Assembly: GCF_025024155.1 (NCBI RefSeq)
Contig: NW_026251810.1
Coordinates: forward strand, 1 to 64,000
Direction: 5' to 3'
DNA length: 64,000 bases
Origin: Gamsiella multidivaricata
Lineage: Eukaryota; Mortierellomycota; Mortierellomycetes; Mortierellales; Mortierellaceae
Of this stretch, positions 22,284 through 35,694 are shown in pieces. Every line of letters starts with the position of its first letter. Position 1 is the first letter of the stretch. The notes below the pieces were generated by a model, which was given only the letters and a program-made list of their open reading frames with translations, searched no databases and was not told the origin of the DNA. The translations under genes were made by a program, and so were the position numbers.

Positions 22284-25200
22284 TTAAAGATTCTTTTCAG
22301 AAAGTACGGCTGCAAAGGAGAAAGGCTCGAATGGATATCCCGTACCCTACCAGCAGAGAATGGAGAAGATCAGCAAAGGAGTTTGTTCAGATTCAGTCGA
22401 TCAACCAAATGGAAACACACACACCTGGTAGAACTTGTTGTTGAACTCCACCCAGTGCAAACGAAGAGCATGCAAAAACGCAGAGAGTCCCTCCATCCCA
22501 CACAGAATAAAGATCGTCAGCGTGAACCACAGCGCAAACATCACAATCGTCATAAACACCCCTAGGCCTCCAGAGATGCCCCAGGCCAACCCCAAGGTCA
22601 TGGTCCAGAGCACTTCCGACAGCTGAGCGTGTGCGAGTGAAAGAGCCCACAGTCGTAGGTACGACGCAGTGTTGGAGATGCATCCCAAACAAAAGTCGAT
22701 CGTGTGAATCACTTGATGGATCAGTTCCTCCGAAAACTCAAACTCCTCCTCCTCGCCTTCGCTATCTCCTGCCACAACTGCCCCGCCAGCCTCATCTGTG
22801 TGATTACTGTCAGTACTGATGCGAACATGATTCTCGGATGGCTGATGGTACCCCAGGACCCGGGCCTTGTTGTGCTCATGCTTTAGATAGTACGGCTTCA
22901 GGAAGAGCATCCAGGGTATGCATACAAATGCCAGAAGCACAAGCAACGCTTGGACAAATCCCTAGGCACACATGTGAACAAATAAAAAAAGGAGGGTGTA
23001 AGTAGCATTGTATCAAGGTCTTGGGAGCATATGCGTCCTTCCTTCCTTCCTTTTCTTCCTCCCATCCGTCCGTCAGTCAATAACTTACCTGTCCTGAATA
23101 CAGCTTGTCGCCCTCGTTGACCGATCCAGGACTCAGAAACATGTAGATCATCGTGTTGAGCAAGCTAGGCGGTGAGTTGCGCACAGAGTGACCAGCAGCG
23201 TCGGTTTCGAACCAGTCAACTGTCCACTTGTAGATGATCATCATCACAAGGTATCCAAACAGGCATTGCATGAACATCATCTGCGGAATGAAGCCTCCGA
23301 TAATGTCGATCGGTTTTCGGAAGTGCTTGGCGTTAAAATAGACCATGCAGATACCGAACGACATGTGGATTACTCCCAAAATGACCGACATCTTCATCTT
23401 GTAAGAGTTGGTGAACAATAGATAGTTCTCCGTTCCATGCCATCCATAATCGATCCCGAACGGATAGGTGTAGCCTGTAGGCTCTGCAACGAGAACCGTC
23501 TTGCCGTCATAGTCCTCTGGAACGTTGAAGCGCCAGCCGCTCTGAAACAGTGGCAGGGCCCGTGAGAATATATCGTTGTACATCAATCCCGTAAAGACCG
23601 AGAACGCCCCCATGAGTAGAACAATGTAGCGACCTCCAAAGACCATTCCAAACATCTATATTCGACGCAGGTGACAAAAGGTTTGGTACGGTAAGCATTG
23701 CACAGCTACCATACATCCGCTGAACCAGACTTAGACCTTGTAGCGTTCGATAGACTTACCTCGCCATCAACATGAGCGAGTCGGCGCTCATTCATGACCA
23801 AGTACAGTCCCAAAAGCAGCACCAGAATACCATGGCCGACATCTCCAAACATGACTGCAAACAGGAATGGGAACGAGATCACGGTGAAGAGTCCGGGGTT
23901 TACCTCGCGATAATGAGCCATGCCATATGCATCTACAATAGCTTGGAAACCTGCAGTGAACTTATTGGTCTTGTGGTAGGTCGGAGGCTCCTTTTGGGTG
24001 CGCAATTCCTGCAAAATCGAGGGAACGCTTGATCCAGAGCGCTCTGTCACGGTACGAAGTGCAGCCTGGATGGTGCTGATTTCGCTCGTAGGGCACCATC
24101 CTTCTGCAATCAAACATTTCCGGTGCATGTCATAATTGAAACAGTTCATGGTGTGATACGCTGCTTTCTCCTTCTTGACAATCGTCATCCATGTAGTCAG
24201 ATGTTGAGAAATATGGAGTAGCTCTTGCCGGCGAGTTTGGGTTGTGTTAAGAAGAACAGAACTGAATTCATCAATATGGCGAACGGCATCTGCCAAGGCC
24301 TCCCGCCGTCGGCTTGCGGATGAATCGATTGCATAAAGAGTGGCGCCCAATGACTCTGCAATCTTCTTGATTTTGGCAAGAATCTCCTGTCCGTGTGCAA
24401 AGATGATGAACACGCACTTTTCGACCACCAGATCTGTCGAGGGTTCCACGATCGGCTCTTCAACTTCCGCAGTATTCATGTACAGGTTGCCGTGTAAGGA
24501 TCTCCACAGGATACGCTCAAAGACCTGCAACTTGATCCGCGGAATGACGCCTGTAATATTGCCAAGCGCCAGTCCAAGACTCTGTGCTTCCTGTGAGGGC
24601 CCCGTCTCCAGATCGTCTAGAAGTGGTGCATTCGGTTCGTCCATCGATGCCCGGATTTGCTCCTGATGTGAAGCAGCCTAGGAGGTACGAAAGATTGAAG
24701 TAATGAATACTGATGATACAAGTTTGGATGTCTCCATGACATGTCACGCCAAGGGCATTTGTATGTTACAGATCAGTGGACGCTACCTCTTCAAAAAAGG
24801 CAGTAGCCTCTTTCAGGACATGCTTGAGTTCGACAAGTTCACAGTGCCGCCTCTGCAGGGTTTCGTAAGAACTGTTCATTTGAAGAAGGCGATTTTCGTG
24901 CACCGCAAGACGTGCCTCAATCTCGTCCAGCTCCTGGCGCGAAGGCGCACGATTGATGTAGGACGAAGAAAGAGCAGGATGCACGGAGATCTTTGCTTTT
25001 TCGATCTGAGAAGTGAAGAAACCTATGTATTGATTGTACGATGTGTGTTTGTAAGGGGACAGTATTGCAGCGAGAGCAGGTTGGATATATTTGAGTTCCA
25101 CCAATGAAAAAGTGATTTCAAAGCACAGCAATATGTTAAAGTGCTTACGGAGTTTCCTTTCCATCTCGTCAAAGCGTCGAATCTCATTCACGAATGCGCG

Positions 25201-25627
25201 CTGAAAGGCGTTCGCATCGGGGTTCAGCTGCAGGGAAAACATAAGAATTATGAAATACCATCATTACTGTTAATCAAGGCACCAGATAGCGCAGAAGGAA
25301 AGAGCAATGTAATTGAATAAAACACAAATGGCTTACATCGCGAAACTGGACCAGGCCAAGTTCCCCCAATTCCAAGACCGTGGGCTGTACCACCTCGGCT
25401 GGGATGTACAGCTGAATAAGCGACATTTCCTCAGAGCGGAAGAAGGTTGAAGTGGACATGTCTCGTCGCAAGGCGGCGCTACTGTTGTTTCGGTATAAGT
25501 TGCGGAGGTCCTGCTGATTCTGGAATGGGTCGAAGGGTCGATCTTGGCGGGAGGAAGAGGAGGCGACGCCTGAAGAGTCGGGATTGTCTATGAAAGGGTT
25601 CTCGCCGCGGACGTTGTTGGTTGCCAT
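22284..25627 (-). CDS. VPH1: V-type proton ATPase subunit a (Vph1/Stv1 family)
   Basis: Membrane subunit of the Vo sector; it forms the proton half-channels that acidify vacuole, Golgi or endosome. About 896 residues from seven minus-strand exons: 25627-25337, 25227-25149, 25022-24787, 24677-23760, 23655-23089, 22961-22425 and 22346-22284. All phases join, and the joins restore conserved text such as [16 protein letters not shown] and [14 protein letters not shown]. Diagnostic motifs: [17 protein letters not shown] near the N-terminus, GDVGHG, and [20 protein letters not shown], whose arginine matches the proton-transport arginine of yeast Vph1. The start shown is the first in-frame ATG; the frame stays open upstream to a possible acceptor near 25850. 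Divergent from SRP68. Confidence 0.95.
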
Positions 25628-26215
25628 CGACCTGGGGTAGCTCGAGAATGATGTCGAGCCAGTTGATCTCAGACCGACGGTGTCTGAGGAGGAATCCCGC
25701 TGGTCGGCGATGGCGGTGGCAGAGGCAGCATCGGCATTGTTGCGGTGGAGCGAGTCCAGGGGAAGGTACTCGCCACCACCTGGCCGGAAGATGTTGGTGA
25801 TGCGCTGAATGGTGGATGTAAGCTGGGAGACAAAGAAGGGACCGATGGTCTACATGCAATTGTGTAAGTATGTATGTGGAGCTGTTTGATTGATCTCCAA
25901 GGAGAATGGAGCTGATGATGTTGATGAGGGTGATATGGGCGAAGTGCAGACGAGAGTCGATCCCGTTATTTCTACGTTCGCTTAAGGGTGTCTTTCCAAT
26001 GTCAACTCCTTGGTCATCCTCATCAAGCATCCGTCACGATCACGATCGCTCTCCCTCCGCTCAAGAGAAGAAAAGGTAAGTTGGCTAGTCTGATGATCCA
26101 AGGAGTATCTCGCCCCTTGTTCATCTACTCTGGTTTTGAATCTGATCCTAAATCGCGTTCTTCGATCCCATCCCTAGGCACAGCCGACACCACCACAACT
26201 CTTTTTTGTAATCTC

Positions 26216-28711
26216 ATGGAAGTCGACCAGGCCCCCACCGCCAAGGCTGCCGCGCCCTTCGTGCTCGACAGTAAGATTCCACTCTGACAAGCATAGCTCA
26301 GTTTCAAGGGCGTCATTTAGTCGGAGAACAAACGGTCATGATATCCGCCCTTCCTCACCTTCGCCCCCTCGCTCTTCATCTTTTGGGCCCAAATCCTAGT
26401 CCTCTCCTTGACCAACGAAGCACGAAACGCGTACGGACTGCGTCGTCAGGAGTATGGCCGTTACAGACACCATTGCACGCAGAGACTGCACAGGATCCGC
26501 AAGACCCTCGGATTCACCCATGGCAAGGATAAATCCTTTATCGCCCGCCCCATTACCGCCGACACCGTGACAGACGAAAAGTACAGATCAGCATCATCAT
26601 CCGAGTCGACAAAAGGATGCACAGAATCAGTTTGAATAAGGACCCAGGGTTGACCAAGCACATCCTATTTTTCGCCCTTTAGATACCTGCACCTTCTCCT
26701 CTTCCAGGCTGAGCGCGCTTGGGGCTACGCGATGGAGATCAAGTCCCTTTCCGTCGCACTCGATGACACACGCAAACAGAGCCACTACCTGAGCAGACTG
26801 AAGAAGGCAGCCAAATTTGCCCAACAATTAGAAAGCATCTGTTCAGCAAACACTGGAAAAGTCGACGTTCGTACCGCACTGGATGCGCAAGCCTATGCTG
26901 CTTTGATGTCTGGATACGTTCTTTTCGAGGCACAGCAGTGGCAAGGAGCGCTGGAAAAGTTTTCCGCTGCTCGGTAAGCACTCTCGTAGACTAAATCATC
27001 CCATCAGCATGTTATTGGGATAAAAACTCAATAGCTCAACTTTGCTAACCTGAACATGTTTGCGCGTCCTGGTTGACAACACGTATCTAGTGCGATCTAT
27101 GACAAGCTATCGCTTGCTGGGACACCCCACCAAGAGGCTCTTTGTCATGCTACGATGGATGAGATTGATCCCAACATTCGATTCTGTGGTTATCGTTTGC
27201 GTTTGGCCAAGGATGGTGTCGTGAATGTGGAGGAACTTGTCCAGATGTCTGCCGCCAATAAGGGCTCAGGTTCAGATGTCCTCATGCGCGAGATTGAGAA
27301 TCTCATTACTCAAACACAACAGGCAAAGGCACAGGATCTGGAATCGATCAGTTGGAGGTCGAGGACTTTGCCTTTGAGGAACGCCAAGCTTGCGACCGCC
27401 ATCCTTGCTGCTCAGGAGACTGCATCCAGACTGAAAAATACGGATGGCGCCTCAACTGAAGCCAAGTTGGAGCAATTCGACAAAGTGCTACAGGCATATG
27501 CTGAAGCAGAGAAATGTGCCGCCAAGGCACTTAAGGAGGACGCCGTAAGAATATATCAAAAATGCGTTACCGGATGTTTCTGAAGCACGTGGATCACGCA
27601 TAAAGACTAACAGACGCTTCATCAACCGACAGATTGCTGCTGCCAAAGTTAAGTCCTCAAAGTCTGAGCAGAACACCGCAGACCTAAACACAATCGCAAC
27701 GTTCATCAGCTATTCCTATCTCAGACACGCCATCGACCGCAACCTGATCCTCACCAGGGATATATACAATAAGTTGGAGGGCAATGAGGCAGCAACAGAC
27801 AGAAATGAGGATGTTCAGTACCAGAACCTGGTTAAAGCCTACGATAATGTTGTCCAGGTATGTTTGGCAATGCACAAGGATCAAGAATGCAAATTGATTA
27901 TGTACTCATGTTGTGTTGCTCCCTCTTATGATTACTAGAATTTGATTGCGATTCAGGAGCTGCCCGGTGTTGTTGCAGACATGACGCTTTCCGCAGAGGT
28001 GGAGAACAAGCTGCTTTACTACAAAGGCTGGCGATGTTTCTTCACAGCAACTGCATATTCCAAACTGTCGCGATATGTCGAGGCCATTGCGCTCTTTGAT
28101 CGCGCACAATCATACGCAACTCAAATTCGAAGCGGTCTCAACAGGACGGGAGTCTCTGGAAGCGAGGGTGATCTGTTCAATGTTTTTGAGACCGAGCTGC
28201 AGGAAATGGAGAGTAAGATCCGGGGCAGGAAATGCCAGGTCCACGCTGCGTGGTATCTAGAGAACGGGGAGGACAGCGAGAGTCTGGATAACAAGCTGTC
28301 TTCGATGAGTCTCGATGAGAAATCGTTGGATGAGGTGAGTTAGAGAAAGGGCAAAAAAAGTATTGTCATTGGACGAGTACATGGGAAACAATTTTGACTT
28401 GCCATAATTGCTTACATGTTTTTTATTTTATATTTCTTTTGCTATCCCAATTCTCATAGCCTGCGTTGATTAAGCGTCTAGACACTTATCCAGCCTCGAT
28501 CACGTCCAAGGTCAATCCAACGGTGCCTCATTTGGTCGACTTTCCCCCAACGCTTCAGGCGATTCCGGCCAAGCCTCTGTTTTTTGATATCGCGTTCAAT
28601 CACATCAACTACAATCACAGTGCGCTGGCTGAGAGGGCGGGCCATCCGAAGGCCGCACAACAGGGCGAATCCTCTGGAGGATGGTTCGGATCAATTTGGG
28701 GTCGTAAGTAG
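26216..28711 (+). CDS. SRP68: Signal recognition particle subunit SRP68
   Basis: RNA-binding component of the signal recognition particle, which with SRP72 binds 7S RNA and helps deliver ribosomes to the ER. About 617 residues from seven exons: 26216-26270, 26400-26580, 26683-26973, 27091-27544, 27633-27857, 27939-28334 and 28460-28711, all in phase. The basic N-terminal segment YRHHCTQRLHRIRKTLGFTH fits the SRP68 RNA-binding region, followed by alpha-helical tetratricopeptide-like sequence typical of the family. Length is close to animal SRP68 (about 620-630). The C-terminus ends in a Trp/Gly-rich GGWFGSIWGRK. Divergent from V-ATPase subunit a with about 590 bp between the start codons. Confidence 0.92.
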
Positions 28712-28792
28712 ACGACTCTAGGGCTTGGATGTCCCAGTACTTTACCTTTACATGACTTTGCATCGATGCATGTTGCTGCAATTTACGACAAT

Positions 28793-28798
28793 AATAAA
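28793..28798 (+). terminator. Polyadenylation signal of SRP68
   Basis: AATAAA about 82 bp after the stop codon. Confidence 0.5.
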
Positions 28799-28949
28799 GA
28801 GAAAAAAAGTCGTGGTAATAGGAATGTGTCATGAAGACGTCGACTGAGTGTACTCATGGCATTGCACGATGTGGACGAGTTCTCTTTTATTTAGTGAATT
28901 AAATCTTTTCATATATCTTGCTTTGTCATTGAAGCCATTGCATCTATTA

Positions 28950-31450
28950 CTACACGTTCGCCCACTGCTACAACTCCTCGAGCTTGATTACCAGGACATA
29001 TCCGATCTTTGCGAGCACTCGATTTCATGCGCCTCAATCTCCCCGAGAGCAAAAGGTCTCCAACCCATCGAAAGGCGGACGTTGTTCCTAATAATATTTT
29101 GCGCATTATCTCACAACACCCTGCCTTCCTCTGGTGTGTCCTTGTCGCCCAACCAAGCGAGGCGGTAGTACAGAGTCCTGTCCTGCCTATCGTCCATGTC
29201 ATTCTAGAGCATCGAACAGTTCCCGGTTGCATCCATTATTGTCAGCAGCGCAACCTTTTCATTCTGTTTTTCCAGCTGCGCCGCCATGCCATGTGCGACA
29301 CTGTCATCAAACGACCAGCTCAGGAGACGATGTGGCCCTTGAGGGTCGATTTGGTCAACGTAATCCCCTGCTATCTCCTCGACTGTGCCCGGTATCTCAT
29401 TCTTTTTGCTAAGTTCTTGTGCTTGCAAACTGTAGACGGGTTGTTCGGAATGCAAATGCCTGGATAAGCTAATAAAGCTCTAACTCAAGCCAAAGACTGG
29501 ATGCACACATAATAGATGATGCCGTCTTCCCTAAGATTTGAGCGGTAGTACCACAATGGAGAGATCCTTCTAACTGCTATCCTCCACCAGTGTTATCTAC
29601 GCCAGCTCTGCGACCGCTGAAGCCGAAAACAGTGTCCACAGCCTCAAGCTGTGACCCAGAGTAAAGCGAATGCTATTAATCGGTCTCACGGCCAAAAGTG
29701 AGTGCCCACCAAGCATGAAGAAGTTGTCGAGCCAACCGATTTTGTCAATCTTAAGCAGCACGGACAAGGTTGCAACCAACACACGTTCGATTTCTCCTCG
29801 AGGTGTCTCATACCCCTGGGCAACAGAGAGGTTAAGGTCTGGCTCCGGTAGGGCGCATCGATCGATCTTGCCGCTGTTTGTCAGTGGCATAGTATCCAAG
29901 CGCACAAATGCAGTCGGGGCCTTGTACTCAGGCAAGGTAGTGGCCACGTTGCCTATGCCTGTCCAGGACATAGACTTGGGTGTTGCTGATGGGCCGAGTA
30001 GATGCTGAGGCCCTCCATTTTTCAGTTTCTGAACCAGAAATGTCTCGAGGTTTGCTTGCTCTTCCCCGACTGGAAGGTACCGCAACTTAGCTAAAGCAAG
30101 ACCAACTGACAGAAGCAATTGATGGAACACGGCTGTTGGCCAGGTAAGCACAGTGATCTAGTGTCAATCCAGTGCTTCCGCCAATCGGTGAACATCCGTC
30201 ATGATCTTGCTGTGGAAGTCCATAGACTGGCCTCCGTTAAGCAGCAGCGACCACACCTTAAAGGTATCTGTGTCAAGAAAAGATCGGTGCCAAGGACCAT
30301 GCCGTTATTGGGTCCGATGTTGGCGTATCTGTTGTTGATGGTCAGACTAGCAATGGTCCAATGAGGCACCAGAACCTCTTTGGTAGCCCGATAGATCCTG
30401 AGGTGTATACCACGTAAGCCGCATCTGACACTCTGCTGGATCTTTTGGATCGACCAGCATATACGCTGCTCCAACTTTGAGAATCTCCAGCTGAGAGATT
30501 ATTAGGTCAATCAAACTCTTCAACAGGATGGCTAAAAATCACCTCGCATGCCGCCGGACCCTTGGAGTTGATAAGCAATCCGATTGGGCGCGCGCATTCA
30601 ATTCGCATTATGTCAAAGATCGCTCCTTATAAACCAGCAAGCGACTGGTCTGCTTGGATTTCGAGCAGCTGATGAACACACTTGCCGTCGGGGAACGATG
30701 TTGCTCTCTCGTCCTATGTTTCGAGCAATTGCTTTCTTTCGTTCGAGGAGAGGATGTCAATGGTGGCCACTGGATGATTACTACTAGAAACCATGCCTCT
30801 TAGAGCCGCGCTCAGATACCCCATGTGGCTCTTGATGGCCTGGTCGCCGAACAGAGCTCTTGAATAGCAGATATCTCCCAAAATTTCATCGCATCCTCGA
30901 AAAGGTGCAGCTCTAGATTGTACTACACCGTGGCCTTATCGTGTGTCGTTTTGGGTCCACCTCCTTGATGCCATCGGAATGCGAACTGGAACAGAGGCGC
31001 GTGGCCTCTTTCGTGCGGTGACTAGACGTTCTCAACAACTCTTTTAAGAGAAAGATCGCTGTAGGTCCTTGTGGTTTGGATAACTTATCATACGCGGTCG
31101 AACAGCTCGATCGTGCCTGTTTATTCAGACAAGTCGAAGCGCACAGGTAATGTCTTCGATGGGAATGCCTTGTCCCTGCCATAGGCGCCAGCTTTGAGGT
31201 CGAACAAACCGATGATGATGTCTCCTTGGCTAGATAGCCTGAATATCACTGTGGCCCAAGGAGCGATCATGGTGTCGGTAATGGCGGTATCGCGCTTGTG
31301 GCCTAAGGTCGAAAACTACTGCTTTAACAGTGCATCGAGATGAAAATTTAATTGGTCCCAGCGAAAGTTTGCACCGCTGGGCGCAGTCGATCCATGGGAA
31401 GGATGCGCAGGCGCACCAGCAAGAGCCCTGCATCAGTGATCTACCTGGAC
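28950..31450 (-). pseudogene. Decayed NRPS terminal module (C-A-PCP-TE)
   Basis: Minus-strand pieces of a synthetase appear in the right order but different frames. Condensation remnants come first (DRLRPAVQTFAG near 31392-31351, then APWATVIFRLSSQGDIIIG near 31230). Next is an adenylation domain with A2 ILKVGAAYMLVDP, A3 YVVYTSGSIGLPK and A10 NSGKIDR. A carrier domain follows (DNFFMLGGHSLL, 29730-29692), then thioesterase-like sequence (29455-29000). Frame is lost after A3 near 30385 and again near 30285, and there are in-frame stops around 30165 and 31350. Motifs A5-A8 are absent, implying an internal deletion near 29950-29990. The thioesterase nucleophile region reads SWSFDD instead of the usual GWSFGG. 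It lies between two housekeeping genes and is probably not expressed as an enzyme. Confidence 0.85.
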
Positions 31451-31871
31451 GAGAAGGGCTTTACTCGACACTAACTCGGTGTCCGCCTCGACGGATCGAA
31501 GAATGCTCAACGATGCAGTGTCGGATGCTGTTCGGGACAAGAGCGTTGCAGGACAGCTGTTATCATAAGAGGAGAGGCGTTTCAGAGTCAGAGCTGACGG
31601 AGCTTCGCTCTACAAAGTATTTTTTTTTTTGGACGACGTGGTCGCCAGCAATTTATGACCGACCTGGATCGTCCACTATCTTGCGACGACCCGAAAAGGT
31701 TACACAGCGCATGTTGTGCTTTGCACAATCTCCCTAAATGCACGCAGTCAGCGAACGATCCTTTACTGCACGCTCTTCAATTGCATGTTCCCTCCATCGT
31801 TATTTCACCAAACTTGTTTACTCTTACCCTCATTTTCTACGCGTTCTCATTAACACATCACCTTGACCAGC
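31451..31871. other. Intergenic region upstream of the Ssr4-like gene
   Basis: About 420 bp. It may hold further unrecognisable NRPS relic sequence on its left and the promoter of the Ssr4-like gene on its right. A ten-base T run lies near 31620. Confidence 0.5.
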
Positions 31872-34800
31872 ATGGCCGCACGACTCCCACCCGAGCTCGC
31901 AGGGGAGCTCTACTGCAGAGCCAACCTGGAGCCGATGATCTATAATGTCATGAATCCCCAGATCGCCATCGAGCTACTTGACAGGGCCTGGGCCATGCTC
32001 ACCCAGAACCAAATCTCGTTCTCCTTCAACTATATCGACAAGCCCAAGGGTAAGCACATTCAGGAACGACCTGAAGGACGTTATTTACTTCCCACTACAC
32101 CAGAAGACATCGATAAACTCACCTGCTTATCTCTGTTACTGTTTTATGATGTAGAGGGCTCTGGATTCTTTCTCAAGGTGCAGCCAGACGAGATCATCAT
32201 GCCCCACGATGGGTAATGAATCGGGAGCGCGGATGATCTTTGGTGAGGGAATGGACCGTGTCAACAGGCCACTAATTGTAGCAATATCTATTTTGTAATA
32301 GATATCAGTATATGGACGATGAAGTCAGCTACAGCTTCCCAATGGATAGCGTAAGGAAATCATTGCAGCGCTTGAAGGACAGCTGGAGTTATTGGAACGA
32401 ACCTGGGAATCTCAGGATGCGATAATATTACTCGACTAACATGGACCTTCGACGCCTTCATTCTGCGGTTCTTTAGAGACTCACTATTACCGAGCGGTCG
32501 CAGGGATTTGTTCATGGGGATCAATACACGCACATTGTCCGACGAAAATACACGCTTGTGCATCCAGGGAGGGAGACCCTCGCTTTTTTGCACTACGCCA
32601 GGGCCGACATTTCTCGTAAGTGCAATCGCTGACTTTTTGCTCGCTCGCACCGACTCTGAAAATCAAAACTGTCGGAAGCAACTAATTCTGATGGATTTGC
32701 AAAATTCCATGCAAATAGGCTCTGTTGTTGTGGACGGACGCAGGGCCAAGACTCCCGCTCGACAGTACCCACTGAAACCAATTCCAGGATCTGCAGTGCC
32801 ACCGCCACAGGCACAGGCACAAGCGTACCAGAGCGGATTCCGGCCTCAGCAACCTCCAAAAGTGCAAAACCCTTATGCTCCGAATCCAGCAGCAGTAGCA
32901 GTGCCCCCTTCGCCTCAACAGCAAGGGCCCTACGGACGCTTCTCTGCTGTGGCTGCACCTGTGGTCGGACAACCTGGGCAGCAACCTCCCCAACGTTTGG
33001 CTTCTATCAACCAAGGCGCCTACGGAAACCAGAGACACGACAAAAAATCGAGCCATAAGAAGCATCATCAACAGCAGCCGCAATTGACACCACAACAACA
33101 AGCGCAGATGGTTGCTCAGCAGCAGGCACAGGCACAGGAGGATGCGGAGGAGCCCTCAGGAGATGAACTGGACTTTTTGACGGCGAGGGATGTTGCTATT
33201 GCGCGGTACAAGCGGAACCACGATTATATTGCAGAGGTGTTTTCGCCTTACCCTACTTGTACGTATATACCCTCAAGTCTCGTCGCCTAAACAGACAAGA
33301 ATTGCAGGAGCTTTATATTCATGCTTATGATTATGAAAGCTGCATTAACTAAAGTGTGCTTGCTTCTGCGATATCGAACATGTAGCCAGAATAATTCCAC
33401 CCCGACCTGAGTATGAGAAATCAATTGAGTTCTTGAAGGCACTGGGTGCAAAGCACGAGATTGATTTGGACGCTCTCACGGAGGAGCACGACGAGAAGAT
33501 CAAGAAGTTCAGGGCTGAGGCAGCGGTTTTCTATAAGGGCTTGGAAGGATTGAAACAGGCAACCACAGCTCAGGTAAAGTGCGATTTTTATTATGCTTTC
33601 AGGGGATACTTGGCATCCCGCGGAATAACATAGGCACTCACAAGCGATTCTTCTCTCAATGTGACAACAGGAAGTTTATGCTGCGAACGAGAGAGTTGAG
33701 ACCTACAAGAGTATGACAGTGCAGCCTTATTCTGCACTCCGCATCATAGAGTTACCCAAGAATGAGGCAACCCGCACGCCTGAACCAAAACCTGCTCGAC
33801 TCCCAAAGCAGCCAGTGGAACTTGACACTAGCATGATAATGGATGCAAAGGAGCCAACTCAGGACACCAGTGCAATCATAGCAGCAGCCGCTGCTCAGGC
33901 TGGAGTAGTTGTTCCAGGAGTGGCCGACCAGATCGCGGTCAATGGAACCCATGCGCCAACCGCAGCTGCTTCAGAAGCGATGGAGGTGGACCCCGTAGCG
34001 ACCATCCTTGTACAGGAGAGTCAACAGCTGGCAGCAGGCGAGGATACCGAGATGGCGAGCAGTAACGATTTCCCCCACGGAATCGTGGATGGAGGCAATC
34101 AGGAAAATATGACACCGACAGTAACACCAGACGCCGCACCCTCAGCGCCTGTTGCGGCACAGGAGATGCAACCAGCGGCCATCTCTGCTCCAGAAACACA
34201 GCAGCAACAGCAACAGCAACAGCCCGTCGTTGTTGATGTTGTCATGGAGGAGCACGAGCACCAGCACGTCATCCAGGACCCCTCGGATGCGACAGCAACC
34301 GCTACTACGGAACCAGCACCTGCAGCTACAGCTCCAATCGTGGAGACACCCTCAGCCGCAGCGGTCTCATCAGAGTCGATGGCACCTATACCCGTGACAA
34401 CTATCACTCCTGACGACCAACCTCAGCTGCCAATGTTCACAGTCCCAATCGCAGCAGAGCAGCCCATGATTACAGAGATGTTTGTGCAAGAGTCATTCAC
34501 GAGCAGTATTGCTGAGGATGATCATGTCACCAAGACGACGTCCAACAGCTACACGACCTCTCTGACAGATGTCACTGGAACGACAGTGACAGACATCACA
34601 CAGGTTGGAGATACTGTTGTTGACTATGCAGACGGACATCAAGAGCAGTTCCCTCAAGAATCTGCTCATCAGCACATCGTCGAGCACACAGGCGATCAAC
34701 AGCAGCAGCAAGGGAATGCTCAGATTGAGGCAGCCCCAATGTCGACGGTGACAATCACAGAGTTGCCGAGTGCAGAGCCGAATGCGACGGATAGTGCTGA

Positions 34801-35038
34801 TACAAATGCGGAGGCAGATGCTACGACCTTGACGCAGTCTGCGGTGGACTCTTCGTCGGGTCCTGCACCGGCAGGAGATGCGGCAACTCTTACAGTAGCA
34901 CCCATATTAGCACCAGCATCAGCACCAGCACCGGCATCGGCCTCTGTTCCTGTTGTAGTAGCGACATCAGAAGCAGGTTCGGAGAATACGACGGAGACAT
35001 TAGAAGAGCATGCACCGCCAGGAGAGGGCGCCCCATGA
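31872..35038 (+). CDS. Ssr4-like subunit of SWI/SNF and RSC chromatin-remodelling complexes
   Basis: Predicted nuclear protein of about 839 residues. Exons are 31872-32049, 32155-32212, 32302-32350, 32477-32615, 32719-33258, 33386-33573 and 33671-35038, all consistent in phase. The N-terminal part has the run PKEGSGFFLKVQP, PHDGYQYMDDE, GFVHGD and RRKYTLVHPGRETLAFLHYA. A later segment reads YKRNHDYIAEVFSPYPTS. These resemble the fungal Ssr4 N-terminal family as I remember it; I could not search. The remainder is Pro/Gln-rich, then a charged helical stretch, then a long Ala/Thr/Pro/Gln low-complexity tail, typical of chromatin cofactors. The assignment is moderately secure; the exon model is better supported than the name. 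Confidence 0.7.
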
Positions 35039-35063
35039 TGGCGGTTTAGAATGTGCAAGAGCT

Positions 35064-35078
35064 ATTTTTTTTTTTTTT

Positions 35079-35112
<34 letters not shown>
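35064..35112. repeat. Poly-T / poly-A foldback just after the Ssr4-like stop codon
   Basis: Sixteen T, then CTT, then about 30 A, starting 26 bp past the stop codon. It would form a hairpin in the transcript and may be a 3' UTR feature or a slipped homopolymer. Confidence 0.85.
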
Positions 35113-35116
<4 letters not shown>

Positions 35117-35694
35117 ACGGGTAATAAAAACATGTCTATTGTGTCCAGAAAATGAAATTGTTGCGGCGAAGGGTGCGGCGCCCTGGAGTTGATATACAGG
35201 AGCCAGCTTTATCCACGAAACCACATGAGTTTGACATATTGGAGACATCGGCCTGCCATACATGCCCCTGCCCAATCTTATTGGCCGGGTCATCAAGTTA
35301 CGCCCTTCTTCTCAAACCCAATGGCGACCGCCACCAATGCATCAGAGTCCTTTTCAACCTCGGCTTTTTTGAATAATATTCTAAGTCCTGGATCACCATT
35401 GGTTGAAATGGGGCTAGAGCCTTAGAATAATGTCCACAGAAAAAATATTCCGGTTGACATCTGCGGTTGGAGGTAACGGGTCTGGTGGAGGCACAAGAGT
35501 GCGTTGTAATAAGCTACGGTATATAAGGAAACATCCCTGAGGTCACGTCCATTTTTTGTGTCGTTCAAACACTTTTTAGAGAGCGAAGAACCGGACGTGA
35601 GCTTAAACACAAACCGCATCTTGATGAGAAGCACTCTGTGCGTGACATCTGGCGCAGGATGGAACTACATAGAGGACTAGAACGCCTTGGATGA

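Noticed and set aside
31872..35038. Spt20-type SAGA subunit as the identity of this gene
   Set aside because: The rebuilt N-terminus and the HDYIAEVFSPYPTS segment fit Ssr4 better, and no Spt20 core motif was found.
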